Assembly: GCA_038215555.1 (NCBI GenBank)
Contig: JBBQQT010000009.1
Coordinates: 1-44,349 of the forward strand
Length of the DNA: 44,349 nucleotides
Source of the DNA: PFJX01 sp038215555
GTDB taxonomy: Bacteria > Pseudomonadota > Gammaproteobacteria > Burkholderiales > Thiobacillaceae
Reading direction: 5' to 3'
Shown here: positions 26,088 through 35,799 of the stretch, piece by piece
Position numbering within the stretch: position 1 is the stretch's first letter
Layout: the number at the start of each line of letters is the position of its first letter
Position numbers and translations under genes: made by a program
Notes under the pieces: model-generated
Told to the model about the DNA's origin: nothing
The model's database searches: none
Seen by the model: only the letters and a program-made list of their open reading frames with translations

Positions 26088-26954
26088 TTGCGTAAATCAG
26101 AAATCACCAATGTCATGAGTGTCGATGTGGAAGATTACTTCCAGGTCGGCGCTTTCGAACACACCATCCCGCGTGCAGATTGGCCGCAATGGCCATGCCG
26201 GGTCGAGGCGAACATCGAGCGTATCCTGGCCCTGTTCGCACGGCATCAGATCAAGGCCACATTCTTTACCCTGGGCTGGATCGCGGAACGCTACCCGCTG
26301 ATGGTGCGTGGCATTGTCGATGCCGGCCATGAATTGGCCAGCCATGGTTATGGCCACCAACGCGCCAGCGCGATGACCAACGACGAGTTTCGGCAAGACG
26401 TAACGCGCGCCAAAGCATTGCTGGAAGATATCGCCGGGCACGCCGTCAACGGTTATCGGGCGCCGAGTTTTTCGATTGGCCACGGCAATCTGTGGGCACT
26501 GGATGTCCTCGCCGAAACCGGCCATCGCTACAGTTCCAGCATCTACCCCATCGCGCATGATCACTACGGCATGCCGGATGCGCCGCGCTTTCCGTATCGT
26601 CCGGAACAGTGCACTGCGTTGCTCGAAATGCCGCCGACCACGGTCAAGTGGCGCGGCCGTAACCTGCCGGCGGCGGGCGGAGGATTTTTCCGTTTGCTGC
26701 CTTACGTTGCCTCGAACTGGTTGATCACACGTGTCAATGGCGACGACAAGCGTCCCGCCATGTTTTATTTCCACCCCTGGGAAATCGATCCGCAGCAGCC
26801 GCGTGTGCCGGGGGCGCCGCTGAAAAGCCGGTTTCGTCATTACGTCAATCTTGGTCGCATGGAGTCGAAGCTCGATCGTCTCTGTCAGGACTTCCGTTGG
26901 GGACGCGCGGATCAGGTTTATGCCGCTGAACTGATCGCGCCGGCAAAGGCATGA
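26088..26954 (+). CDS. XrtA-locus polysaccharide deacetylase (TIGR03006-like)
   Basis: The protein is about 288 residues with a NodB-type fold. SVDVEDYFQV has the metal-binding Asp, and HELASHGYGHQ provides the His-x3-His pair. GYRAPSFSIG and FYFHPWEIDP complete the motifs. The start is uncertain: TTG 26088 gives the short pre-sequence usual in this family, while ATG 26115 begins exactly at MSVDVEDYF. No signal peptide is seen. It should remove N-acetyl groups from the polymer or an intermediate. It overlaps the FemAB-like gene by ATGA. Confidence 0.92.
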   Translation: MRKSEITNVMSVDVEDYFQVGAFEHTIPRADWPQWPCRVEANIERILALFARHQIKATFFTLGWIAERYPLMVRGIVDAGHELASHGYGHQRASAMTNDEFRQDVTRAKALLEDIAGHAVNGYRAPSFSIGHGNLWALDVLAETGHRYSSSIYPIAHDHYGMPDAPRFPYRPEQCTALLEMPPTTVKWRGRNLPAAGGGFFRLLPYVASNWLITRVNGDDKRPAMFYFHPWEIDPQQPRVPGAPLKSRFRHYVNLGRMESKLDRLCQDFRWGRADQVYAAELIAPAKA

Positions 26955-27985
26955 GTTTGATTATTCGTGCGGCCGAAGAAGCCGATGCCAGTGCTTGGGA
27001 TGCGTTTGTATTCGCGCTGCCGGAAGCCACCTTTTTCCATCGTTTTGGCTGGCGGCAGGTCATTCAAAAAGCTTACGGCCATCGCACACATTTTTTGCTC
27101 GCCGAGCGAGATGGCGTCATTGAGGGCGTGCTGCCGCTGGCTGAAATCAAGAGTCGTTTGTTCGGCCATTCATTGATTGCCAGCCCGTTCTGCGTCTATG
27201 GCGGCATTGCCGCTGCAACGCCGGAAGCGCGTCAGCAACTTGATCAACGGGCACAGGACCTGGCGGCGGAACTCGGCGTCGGACATCTGGAGTATCGCGA
27301 TCGCGACGTACCGGCGCATGCCGACTGGCCGAGCAGCGAGTTGTATGTCACGTTCCGCAGGGAGCTCGATCCAGAAGTCGAAAAGAACATGGCGGCGATT
27401 CCGCGCAAACAACGCGCGATGGTGCGAAAAGGCATCAAGAACGGCCTCAGCATCGATCTGGAAACCGGCGTTGACGGCTTTTTTGCGGTGTATGCCGACA
27501 ACGTGCGGCGGCATGGCACGCCGGCGATGCCGAAACGCTATTTCGCATTGCTGCGCGAAATCTTTGGTGCCGACTGCGAAGTCATGTTGGTACGTGATCC
27601 CGCCGGCGAGGTGGTCAGCGGCGTGCTGAGCTTTTACTTCCGCGATGAAATCCTGCCTTATTACGCCGGTGATGCGCTCGCCGCGCGCGGTCTGGCTGCG
27701 AATGATTTCAAGTATTGGGAACTGATGCGGCGCGCCTGTGAGCGCGGCATTCGCATCTTTGATTACGGCCGCAGCAAAGTCGGCACCGGACCTTACGACT
27801 TCAAGCGCAACTGGGGCTTCGAGCCGCAATTGCTGCATTACTGCTATCACCTGGTGAAAGCGGAACGGTTGCCGGAGAACAATCCGAATAATCCGAAATA
27901 TCAATTGTTCATCCGCGCCTGGCAGCATCTGCCATTGCCGTTGGCCAATTTCCTCGGCCCGTACATCGTCAAGAATCTTGGCTGA
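26951..27985 (+). CDS. FemAB-family XrtA/PEP-CTERM-associated protein (TIGR03019-like)
   Basis: The 344-residue protein has a double-GNAT fold. The first half has FFHRFGWRQVIQKAYGHRTH and PFCVYGGIAA. The second has YFRDEILPYYAGDA and IRIFDYGRSKVGTGPYDFKR. FemAB proteins transfer amino acids from tRNA; the target in XrtA loci is not known. It is tightly coupled to the deacetylase gene, suggesting sequential modification of the polymer. Confidence 0.93.
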   Translation: MSLIIRAAEEADASAWDAFVFALPEATFFHRFGWRQVIQKAYGHRTHFLLAERDGVIEGVLPLAEIKSRLFGHSLIASPFCVYGGIAAATPEARQQLDQRAQDLAAELGVGHLEYRDRDVPAHADWPSSELYVTFRRELDPEVEKNMAAIPRKQRAMVRKGIKNGLSIDLETGVDGFFAVYADNVRRHGTPAMPKRYFALLREIFGADCEVMLVRDPAGEVVSGVLSFYFRDEILPYYAGDALAARGLAANDFKYWELMRRACERGIRIFDYGRSKVGTGPYDFKRNWGFEPQLLHYCYHLVKAERLPENNPNNPKYQLFIRAWQHLPLPLANFLGPYIVKNLG

Positions 27986-28006
27986 AGAAAGCCAGAGCCC
28001 AGTCAC

Positions 28007-29212
28007 ATGTCGGACCTGCTCTTTCTTGCCCACCGGATTCCCTACCCGCCGAACAAGGGCGACAAGATTCGCGCCTGGCATCTGCTTGAGCATCTGACGC
28101 AGACGCATCGGGTGCATCTCGGCGCGTTCATCGATGACCCGGATGATTGGCGCTACGCCGAAAAAATGCGCGCCCTCTGCGCCAGCACCTGCCTGGTTGG
28201 CATCAATCCGCGCTGGGGCAAGTTGCGCGCGCTGAGCGGATTGCTGACCGGGCAGCCGCTGACCTTGCCGTTTTATCGGCATGTCGGCATGCAGCAATGG
28301 GTGGACGCGCGGTTGGCGGCAGGCGTCGGCAATGTGCTGACCTATTCATCGGCAATGGCGCGCTTCGTCATCGGCTACACGGCAACCCGACGCGTGATGG
28401 ATTTCGTCGATATCGATTCCGATAAATGGCGCCAATACGCGCCGACTAAATCCTGGCCCCTGTCCTGGCTGTACCAACGCGAAGGCGAAAAAATGCTGGC
28501 CTGGGAACGTCAGGTTGCCGCCGAATTCGACGCCAGTCTGTTCGTATCCGGCACGGAAGCAGCCGATTTCCAGGCCCTGGCGCCAGAAAGCGCGGCCAAG
28601 GTGAGCTATTACCACAATGGCGTCGACGCCGACTATTTCAGCCCCGAGCGCGACTATCCAAATCCTTACCCGGCCGCTGCCGAGGTAGTCGTCTTTACCG
28701 GCGCGATGGACTACTGGCCGAATGTCGATGCCGTGCTCTGGTTCGCCGCTGAAGTCTTGCCGTTGTTGCGTCAAAGCTTGCCGAACTGCCTGTTCGCCAT
28801 CGTCGGCAGCAAGCCCGCACCGGAAGTCCAGGCGCTGGCCAGCCAGGCCAGCATTCTGGTCACCGGGCGGGTAGAAGATATTCGGCCTTACATGGCGCAT
28901 GCGCGGGTGGTTGTGGCGCCGTTACGCATCACGCGCGGCATTCAGAACAAGGTGCTGGAAGGCATGGCGATGGCCAAAACGGTGGTCGCCACGCCGCAGG
29001 CGCTGGAAGGCATCGCGGCGATTCCGGATCAGGAAATCCGGGTCGCCACCGAAGCCGCTGCACAGGCGGCCGCAGTGCTGGCGGCAATGCGCGAAGTTTC
29101 AACTGACGCCGCAGTCGACACCGCAATTGGCTTGGCGGCACGGCGGCGGGTGATACAGGATTTCAGCTGGAAAAATAATCTGGCGCGAGTCGATAAACTC
29201 TTGGAGGCATGA
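28007..29212 (+). CDS. XrtA-system glycosyltransferase 1 (TIGR03087-like, GT4)
   Basis: The 401-residue cytoplasmic GT-B enzyme opens LLFLAHRIPYPPNKGDKIRA, which is characteristic. The second domain has VVFTGAMDYWPNVDAVLWFA and the nucleotide-sugar part VVVAPLRITRGIQNKVLEGM. The donor and acceptor are unknown. It ends with an overlap on the exosortase start. Confidence 0.93.
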   Translation: MSDLLFLAHRIPYPPNKGDKIRAWHLLEHLTQTHRVHLGAFIDDPDDWRYAEKMRALCASTCLVGINPRWGKLRALSGLLTGQPLTLPFYRHVGMQQWVDARLAAGVGNVLTYSSAMARFVIGYTATRRVMDFVDIDSDKWRQYAPTKSWPLSWLYQREGEKMLAWERQVAAEFDASLFVSGTEAADFQALAPESAAKVSYYHNGVDADYFSPERDYPNPYPAAAEVVVFTGAMDYWPNVDAVLWFAAEVLPLLRQSLPNCLFAIVGSKPAPEVQALASQASILVTGRVEDIRPYMAHARVVVAPLRITRGIQNKVLEGMAMAKTVVATPQALEGIAAIPDQEIRVATEAAAQAAAVLAAMREVSTDAAVDTAIGLAARRRVIQDFSWKNNLARVDKLLEA

Positions 29213-30720
29213 TGGACATCGAAACCCGCGCCGGTTGGCGCAACACCTTGTTGCTGTTGTCGCTGTCTTTATTAGCGGTGATCCTGCTCCTGCAGCCGAC
29301 ATTCATGTCGATGGTGGATATCTGGGAACGCTCGGAGACCTTTGCTCACGGCTATGTCATTTTGCCGATTTCGTTGTGGTTGATCTGGCGCAATCGGCAG
29401 ACGCTGGCGGCGATACCAGTACATACCGATTGGCGCGCTCTGGTCGTGATTTTCGGTCTTGGCATGGGCTGGCTCGCGGCGCGCGTCGGTGGCGTGCAGG
29501 TGGTTGAACAATACGCGCTGGTCGGCATTCTGATCTCGGTGGTTTGGTTGTTGCTGGGCCTGCGTCAGTTGCGAGCAATATCTTTTCCCTTGGCGTTTTT
29601 GTTGCTGATGGTGCCCAACGGCGAAGGCCTGATTCCGCCAATGATGGAATTCACCGCGGATTTCACTGTGGCGGCGGTCAAGTTGATTGGCATCCCGGTA
29701 TACCGCGAAGGCCTGTTTTTTACGCTGCCATCCGGCGAGTGGAGCGTGGTCGAGGGGTGCTCGGGGCTGCGTTACCTGATTTCATCCATTACCTTGGGCG
29801 TCCTGTATGCCTATCTGACCTATCGCACGCTCTGGAAGCGGGTGGCTTTTGGTCTGGCGGCGGTCATCGTGCCGGTCATCGCCAACGGCTTCCGCGCCAC
29901 GATGATTGTGCTGATTGCGCATTACTCGGACATGAAGCTGGCCCTTGGTGTCGATCATTTCATCTACGGCTGGGTCTGGTTCGGTCTGGTCATGCTGGCG
30001 ATGTTCTGGGTTGGACTGATCTGGCGCGAAGATCTGGCGGAAGAGCCGACTCCCAAGCCGGCGGTGAAGCCGACTTTTGCCTACCCCGCCATGGCTGCGT
30101 TGCTGGTTATGCTGGCCTTGTTGCCGCTGTATGAATCCCGAATCGACAACCGGACCATTGCCATTCCCGCACTCGCCTTGCCGACTCCGGTGCAGGGCTG
30201 GACGCAAGAGCAAGCGCCGTTCTCCAGTTGGGAGCCGCACTGGGTTGGCATGGATCAGAAACTGCTCGGGCATTACCGCAACGGCGACCAGCAAGTCATG
30301 ATGTTTGTCGGCTGGTATGGCGCCCAACGCCAGGACGCCGAGCTGATCAACAGCCAGAACTACATGGTGCGCCAGAAGCACCCGGAGTGGCGCGACATGC
30401 GCCGCGTGCTGAAGCAGGCCCGCGTAGCTGGTCAAGTCATCCCGCTGGCCGAGTCCGGCTTGATGGCGCATGGCAACAACCAGCGCATCCTGGTCTGGCA
30501 ATGGCACCGCATCAACGGCAAGGATGACATCAACCCCTACCGGGCCAAGGTAGATCTGGCGTTGAGCAAGCTTCTAGGCCAGCCGGATGAAGCCACCACG
30601 ATCATCATTGCGACGCCCTATACGGAGAATGCTGAAGCGGCCGCCGCGACGCTGAATGACTTTCTCGCTGCCCACAAGGCCGCACTGGATAGCCAACTGG
30701 ATCAGACCGGCAAGCCATGA
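29212..30720 (+). CDS. xrtA: Exosortase A fused to an EpsI domain
   Basis: The protein is 502 residues from ATG 29212; ATG 29209 is too close to the ggagg RBS. Residues 1-285 are the multi-pass exosortase, with catalytic Cys183 (VEGCSGLRYL), Arg228 (NGFRATM) and His249 (VDHFIYGW). It cleaves PEP-CTERM signals at the inner membrane. After a short linker and one more TM, residues about 310-495 are an EpsI-like periplasmic domain (GWTQEQAPFSSWEPHW; VMMFVGWYGAQRQDAELINS). The fusion is known for XrtA. No PEP-CTERM substrate was found in the window. Confidence 0.95.
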   Translation: MDIETRAGWRNTLLLLSLSLLAVILLLQPTFMSMVDIWERSETFAHGYVILPISLWLIWRNRQTLAAIPVHTDWRALVVIFGLGMGWLAARVGGVQVVEQYALVGILISVVWLLLGLRQLRAISFPLAFLLLMVPNGEGLIPPMMEFTADFTVAAVKLIGIPVYREGLFFTLPSGEWSVVEGCSGLRYLISSITLGVLYAYLTYRTLWKRVAFGLAAVIVPVIANGFRATMIVLIAHYSDMKLALGVDHFIYGWVWFGLVMLAMFWVGLIWREDLAEEPTPKPAVKPTFAYPAMAALLVMLALLPLYESRIDNRTIAIPALALPTPVQGWTQEQAPFSSWEPHWVGMDQKLLGHYRNGDQQVMMFVGWYGAQRQDAELINSQNYMVRQKHPEWRDMRRVLKQARVAGQVIPLAESGLMAHGNNQRILVWQWHRINGKDDINPYRAKVDLALSKLLGQPDEATTIIIATPYTENAEAAAATLNDFLAAHKAALDSQLDQTGKP

Positions 30721-31883
30721 CGCCAGCTACTCCGCCGCCTGCCAAGGCCGGTCCGGTCCTGATCGCGCATGTGGTTTACCACTTCGGCACCGGCGGCATG
30801 GAAAACGGCATGGTCAACCTGATCAACCGGCTGCCGGAAAATTTATTCCGGCATACGGTGATCAGCTTGACCGACCACACCGAGTTCCGTCAACGCATTC
30901 GCCACAACCACGTCGAGTTCATCGATCTGCACAAGCAGCCTGGGCATGACCTGTCCTGGATGCGCCGTCTGTACCGAATCCTGCGTGAAACTCGCCCGGC
31001 CATTGTCCACACGCGCAACCTGAACGCCCTTGAGGCCCAGTTCGTTGCGGCGGCGGCGCGGGTTCCGGCGCGGGTACATGGCGAACATGGGCGCGATGTG
31101 TTCGATCTGGAAGGCAAAAACTGGAAATACAACCTGCTGCGCCGCGCCGCGCGGCCGTTGGTGGACCAATACATCACGGTGAGCCGCGATCTGGCCGGCT
31201 GGCTGCAAGAATCGGTCGGCGTCTCGGCACAACGCCTGAGCCAGATCTACAACGGCGTCGATAACGTGAAGTTCCACCCAAGCGCGGGCCAGCGTCCGCA
31301 AGTCGGCCCGGCCGGCTTCCTGTCCGGCGCGACCTGTGTCATCGGCAGCATCGGCCGCATGGCTGCAGTCAAAGACTATCCGACGCTGGTGCGCGCCTTC
31401 ATCCAGTTGTGCCAATCCGGTGAACCTGTGCAGGGTGTGCGATTAATCATCGCAGGTGATGGTCCGTCGCGGCAGACTTGCCAGACACTGCTGGATCAGG
31501 CCGGGCTGGCCGACCGCGCCTGGTTGGCGGGCAATCGCGACGATACCGCAGAGCTGATGCGCGCAATGGATGTCTTTGTGCTGCCTTCGCTGGGCGAGGG
31601 CATCTCGAATACCATCCTGGAAGCGATGAGCAGCGGATTGCCGGTGATCGCCACGGCGGTGGGCGGCAATCCTGAATTGGTCAGCGCCGATGAGACCGGC
31701 GCTTTGTTCCAGCCCGGCGCCATCGAAGCACTGGCGCGCAGCCTGCTAGACTATGCCGCCGATCCCGCCCGGATCGCGCGTGAAGGCGTTGCGGCACGGG
31801 CGCGAATCGAACGCGATTTCTCCCTCGAACGCATGGTCGCCGGGTATCAAACGGTTTACCAGAAGGCGCTGGGGCGGATTTAA
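30717..31883 (+). CDS. XrtA-system glycosyltransferase 2 (TIGR03088-like, GT4)
   Basis: The 388-residue GT-B enzyme overlaps the exosortase by ATGA. It shows HVVYHFGTGGMENGMVNLIN at the acceptor side. The donor-site block reads DVFVLPSLGEGISNTILEAM, the usual E-x7-E of GT4 enzymes. It is expected to add a sugar to the lipid-linked repeat unit on the cytoplasmic face. Confidence 0.93.
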   Translation: MTPATPPPAKAGPVLIAHVVYHFGTGGMENGMVNLINRLPENLFRHTVISLTDHTEFRQRIRHNHVEFIDLHKQPGHDLSWMRRLYRILRETRPAIVHTRNLNALEAQFVAAAARVPARVHGEHGRDVFDLEGKNWKYNLLRRAARPLVDQYITVSRDLAGWLQESVGVSAQRLSQIYNGVDNVKFHPSAGQRPQVGPAGFLSGATCVIGSIGRMAAVKDYPTLVRAFIQLCQSGEPVQGVRLIIAGDGPSRQTCQTLLDQAGLADRAWLAGNRDDTAELMRAMDVFVLPSLGEGISNTILEAMSSGLPVIATAVGGNPELVSADETGALFQPGAIEALARSLLDYAADPARIAREGVAARARIERDFSLERMVAGYQTVYQKALGRI

Positions 31884-31983
31884 GTTTTCCGCGCGGCGTC
31901 CGAAGAACGCAAACGCAGTACGCAAAAACAGTACAAACACGCAGTGCACACCGATAACAGCAAGTACCGAGAGGCAAGCCAGC

Positions 31984-33873
31984 ATGTGCGGCATTACCGG
32001 CATTTTTGATTTCCGCGAACAGCGCCCGATCGATAGGGAGGTGCTACAACGCATCAACGACATTCAATGGCATCGCGGCCCGGATGAAGCCGGTCTGCAT
32101 CTTGAACCGGGTCTCGGCCTCGGACATCGGCGCCTGTCGATCATCGACATCGCATCCGGGCAGCAACCGCTGGCGAATGAAGATGACAGTGTCTGGGTCG
32201 TGTTCAACGGCGAGATCTACAACTTCGTCGATCTGATCCCGGAGCTGACCTCGCTCGGCCACGTCTTCAAAACCCGTTCCGACACCGAAACCATCGTGCA
32301 TGCCTGGGAAGAATGGGGCGAAGACTGCGTGCATCATTTTCGCGGCATGTTCGCTTTCGCGTTGTGGGACCGCAACCAGCAGGTGCTGTTCATGGCGCGC
32401 GATCGGCTCGGTGTCAAACCGCTGCACTACGCCATCACCGATGACGGTTTCCTGATCTTCGGTTCCGAACTCAAGACCATCACCGCCTGGCCCGGATTTC
32501 GCCGCCAGATCGACGATCAAGCGGTAGAAGAATATTTCGCCTACGGCTACGTGCCGGAGCCGCGCACCATCTACAGCACCGCGTTGAAGATGTCGCCCGG
32601 CCACCGGCTCCTGATCATGCGCGGCGAACCGATCGGGGAGCCGCAGGAATACTGGGATGTGCCATTCAAGCCGCATATCAAGCTGCCGCTGCCGGATGCG
32701 GAAGTCGAACTCATCGAACGCCTGCGCGAAGCGGTGAAGATTCGCATGGTGGCGGAAGTGCCGCTCGGCGCCTTCCTCTCCGGCGGCGTCGATTCGTCGG
32801 CCGTGGTCGCGATGATGGCCGGGCTGACCGACAAACCGGTGAAGACCTGTTCCATCGCCTTCTCCGACCCGAAATACAACGAAGCCGAATACGCCCGCCA
32901 GGTCGCCGAGCGCTACAACACCGACCACCATGTCAGCACCGTCGAAGCGAACGACTTCGGCCTGGTCGATGAACTCGCCCACCTTTACGACGAGCCCTAT
33001 GCCGACTCATCGGCAATGCCGACCTACCGCGTCTGCCAACTGGCGCGCAAGGATGTGACGGTGGCGCTGTCCGGTGACGGTGGCGACGAGAACTTTGCCG
33101 GTTACCGGCGTTATCGCTGGCACAGTTACGAAGAAAAAATGCGTTCCGTGTTGCCGATCGGCATCCGCAAACCACTCTTCGGCTTCCTCGGCCGCGCCTA
33201 CCCAAAGGCCGACTGGGCGCCAAAAGTGCTGCGCGCCAAGACCACCTTTGAAGCAATGGCGCGTGACACCGTCGAAGGTTATTTCCACGGCGTTTCGGTG
33301 ATGGGCGACAGCCTGCGTGACAAGGTGTTCAGCCCGGAATTCAAGCGCCGCCTGAACGGCTACAAGGCGGTCGAAGTGCTGCGCCGCCATCACGCCCACA
33401 GCCCGGCCACCGACAGCGTGTCGCAAGTCCAGTATCTCGACATGAAAACCTACATGGTCGGCGACATCCTGACCAAAGTTGACCGCGCCAGCATGGCGCA
33501 TGCCCTCGAAGTGCGCGTGCCGTTCCTCGACCACAAGCTGATGGAATGGGTCTCCGGCCTGCCGGTGGACTACAAACTGCGCGGCGCCGAAGGCAAATTC
33601 ATGTTGAAACAGGCGCTGGAACCGCACCTGCCGAACGACATCATGTATCGCCGCAAAATGGGTTTCTCGATCCCGCTTGCCGAATGGTTTCGCGGCCCGC
33701 TGAAAGACAAACTTGACCAGGCACTCAGCTCGCAACGCATGGCCGACACCGGCCTGTTCGACATGGCCTTCCTTCGTCGCATGGCCGACGAACACGCCCG
33801 CGGCGTGCGTGATTACAGCTCACCGCTCTGGTCGCTGCTGATGTTCGAAGCGTTTCTGCGCAATCAGGCATAA
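31984..33873 (+). CDS. XrtA-system amidotransferase (asparagine-synthase-like, TIGR03108)
   Basis: The 629-residue protein starts MCGITGIFDF, leaving Cys2 as the glutaminase nucleophile. The class II glutaminase domain (1-200; RGPDEAGLH, FNGEIYNF) is followed by an asparagine-synthetase-like domain with PP-loop SGGVDSSAVVA (Ser266) and LSGDGGDENFAGY. It probably amidates a uronic acid or similar sugar of the polymer. A 100-nt gap separates it from the preceding glycosyltransferase gene. The usual downstream gene is displaced by a hicAB remnant. Confidence 0.95.
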   Translation: MCGITGIFDFREQRPIDREVLQRINDIQWHRGPDEAGLHLEPGLGLGHRRLSIIDIASGQQPLANEDDSVWVVFNGEIYNFVDLIPELTSLGHVFKTRSDTETIVHAWEEWGEDCVHHFRGMFAFALWDRNQQVLFMARDRLGVKPLHYAITDDGFLIFGSELKTITAWPGFRRQIDDQAVEEYFAYGYVPEPRTIYSTALKMSPGHRLLIMRGEPIGEPQEYWDVPFKPHIKLPLPDAEVELIERLREAVKIRMVAEVPLGAFLSGGVDSSAVVAMMAGLTDKPVKTCSIAFSDPKYNEAEYARQVAERYNTDHHVSTVEANDFGLVDELAHLYDEPYADSSAMPTYRVCQLARKDVTVALSGDGGDENFAGYRRYRWHSYEEKMRSVLPIGIRKPLFGFLGRAYPKADWAPKVLRAKTTFEAMARDTVEGYFHGVSVMGDSLRDKVFSPEFKRRLNGYKAVEVLRRHHAHSPATDSVSQVQYLDMKTYMVGDILTKVDRASMAHALEVRVPFLDHKLMEWVSGLPVDYKLRGAEGKFMLKQALEPHLPNDIMYRRKMGFSIPLAEWFRGPLKDKLDQALSSQRMADTGLFDMAFLRRMADEHARGVRDYSSPLWSLLMFEAFLRNQA

Positions 33874-33984
33874 CTGACTGCTACACGCGGATAAGGTATT
33901 CAAAACGAATAGGCCCGACTTGTGATGCGGTTCCACTATTGATACCATTTTGGCATGACGGCTTATTTGTAAATACTCAGCCAG

Positions 33985-34211
33985 ATGAGACGTCAACCGG
34001 CAAATGTCCGCTTCAGCGAGCTCAAAAAAATCTGTGAGGAATGTTTTGGCATGCCTCGCCATTGGGCACCAGTCACGCCGTATTCAAAACACCTTGGGCT
34101 GGAGATCCTCGTATCAATATTCAAGAGGACAAAGGCAAGGCCAAGGCTTATCAGGTTCGACAAGTACTGCTTGCAATTGACAAACTAGAGGACATGCACC
34201 GTGAGCGTTGA
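33985..34211 (+). pseudogene. hicA: HicA-like toxin gene with a 1-nt frameshift
   Basis: From ATG 33985 the frame reads MRRQPANVRFSELKKICEEC and FGMPRH, then loses sense. One frame over, from 34065, it continues GTSHAVFKTPWAGDPRINIQ then EDKGKAKAYQVRQVLLAIDK and ends at TGA 34209-34211. The GTSHAVF piece carries the HicA histidine. A single missing base at 34063-34064 explains the break and would restore a 75-residue toxin. A TAA lies in frame just upstream at 33970-33972. The toxin end overlaps the antitoxin start by 11 nt, as in intact pairs. Confidence 0.85.
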
Positions 34212-34524
34212 TCATTACACTTATCGTGTTACCTGGTCGCCAGAGGATGGCGAACATGTTGGGCTCTGCGTCGAATTCCCTTCGCTTTCGTGGTTATCGG
34301 ATTCGCCGGAAGGTGCTTTGCAGGGTATTCGACACCTGGTAACCGGCGCGCTTGATGATATGGCGAGTAACGGCGAGAGTGTTCCTGCGCCCCTGGCCGA
34401 AAAACATTACAGCGGTGAATTTCGTGTTCGCATCCCGCCTGATGTTCATCGTGCTCTGGCCATGCAAGCTGCCGAGCAGGGCGTTAGTCTGAATCGCCTC
34501 GCCAGTGCAAAACTGGCTGCATAG
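34201..34524 (+). CDS. hicB: HicB-type antitoxin
   Basis: The 107-residue protein starts at GTG 34201 with agagg upstream. The N-terminal partial RNase-H-like fold is YTYRVTWSPEDGEHVGLCVE plus FPSLSWLSDSPEGALQGI. The C-terminus is a ribbon-helix-helix DNA-binding part (GEFRVRIPPDVHRALAMQAA). It is complete although its toxin gene is frameshifted. It could still repress its own promoter or act on a HicA elsewhere. It sits inside the exopolysaccharide locus. Confidence 0.88.
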   Translation: MSVDHYTYRVTWSPEDGEHVGLCVEFPSLSWLSDSPEGALQGIRHLVTGALDDMASNGESVPAPLAEKHYSGEFRVRIPPDVHRALAMQAAEQGVSLNRLASAKLAA

Positions 34525-34572
34525 AAAAGCAACCACCACATCCGGGGAGTTCCGGATACTCAAAAGGCCGCC

Positions 34573-35793
34573 ATGACGCTTCGCATCCTCCACGTTTTCG
34601 ACCACTCCCTGCCTTTACATTCCGGCTACACCTTTCGCAGTGCCAACATCCTGCGCGAGCAGCGTAATCTGGGCTGGCTGACGTATCACCTGACGAGTCC
34701 GAAGCAGGGCAATTGCTCGGCGGAAGTGGAACAGGCCGATGGCCTGCAGTTCTATCGCACGCCGCCGCCGACCGGGCTGGCCAGCCGGCTGCCGGTGCTC
34801 AACCAGTGGGCGCTGATGAATGCCACCGAGCAACGCTTGCTGGAGCTGGCAAGAGAACTCAAGCCCGATGTGATTCATGCCCACTCGCCGGTATTGAATG
34901 CCTGGCCGGCGATTCATGTCGGCGAAAAGCTCGGCATTCCGGTGGTCTATGAAATTCGTGCTTTCTGGGAAGACGCCGCTGTCGACCACGGCACCCAAAG
35001 TGAAGGCGGCTTGCGTTATCGGCTGACCAAAGCGATGGAAACCCGCGCCGTTCAGCGCGCCGGTCAGGTGGTGACCATTTGCCAGGGCTTGCGCAACGAC
35101 CTGATCTCACGCGGCATCTCGGGCGACAAGATCGGCAGCGTACCGAACGCCGTTGATATCAATCACTTCAGCCTCAGCGCCGGTCCCGACCCCGAACTCA
35201 AGGCCAAGCTGGGTCTGGCCGGCTGCCGGGTGATTGGTTTCCTGGGTTCTTACTACGCATACGAAGGCCTCGATCTGCTGATTGCCGCCTTGCCCGGCAT
35301 CCTCGCCAAAGCGCCGGATGTGCGCCTGTTGCTGGTCGGCGGCGGCCCGCAGGAAGCCAATCTGAAAGCGCAGGCTGCCGCCCTCGGACTGGCCGACAAG
35401 GTGGTTTTTGTCGGCCGCGTGCCGCATTCCGAAGTCAGCAAGTATTACGACTTGGTCGATCTGCTTGCCTACCCGCGCCACGCCATGCGGCTGACCGAAC
35501 TGGTAACGCCTTTGAAACCACTCGAAGCCATGGCCCAGGGCCATCTGCTGATCGCATCGGACGTCGGTGGCCACAAGGAACTGATCGAAGACGGCCAGAC
35601 CGGCGTGCTGTTTCGTGCCGGCGACATCGCCGATCTCGCAGCAAAAGCGGTCGCTACGCTGGATCAGCCAGAAAAAGCCGTCGCAATGCGCGCCAATGGC
35701 CGTCGCTTCGTGGAACAAGAACGCAACTGGCCGAACAGCATCGCAAATTACCAAGCGATATACGGCAAAGCCCTGAGCCGCAGTATTGCCTGA
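34573..35793 (+). CDS. XrtA-system glycosyltransferase 3 (TIGR04063-like, GT4)
   Basis: The 406-residue GT-B enzyme opens RILHVFDHSLPLHSGYTFRS, diagnostic of this family. It carries VIHAHSPVLNAWPAI, YEIRAFWEDAAVDHGT and the donor site LVTPLKPLEAMAQGHLLIAS. It is the usual neighbour of the amidotransferase in XrtA loci, here pushed 700 nt away by hicAB. It would act in repeat-unit assembly. Confidence 0.93.
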   Translation: MTLRILHVFDHSLPLHSGYTFRSANILREQRNLGWLTYHLTSPKQGNCSAEVEQADGLQFYRTPPPTGLASRLPVLNQWALMNATEQRLLELARELKPDVIHAHSPVLNAWPAIHVGEKLGIPVVYEIRAFWEDAAVDHGTQSEGGLRYRLTKAMETRAVQRAGQVVTICQGLRNDLISRGISGDKIGSVPNAVDINHFSLSAGPDPELKAKLGLAGCRVIGFLGSYYAYEGLDLLIAALPGILAKAPDVRLLLVGGGPQEANLKAQAAALGLADKVVFVGRVPHSEVSKYYDLVDLLAYPRHAMRLTELVTPLKPLEAMAQGHLLIASDVGGHKELIEDGQTGVLFRAGDIADLAAKAVATLDQPEKAVAMRANGRRFVEQERNWPNSIANYQAIYGKALSRSIA

Positions 35794-35799
35794 TTGCGC

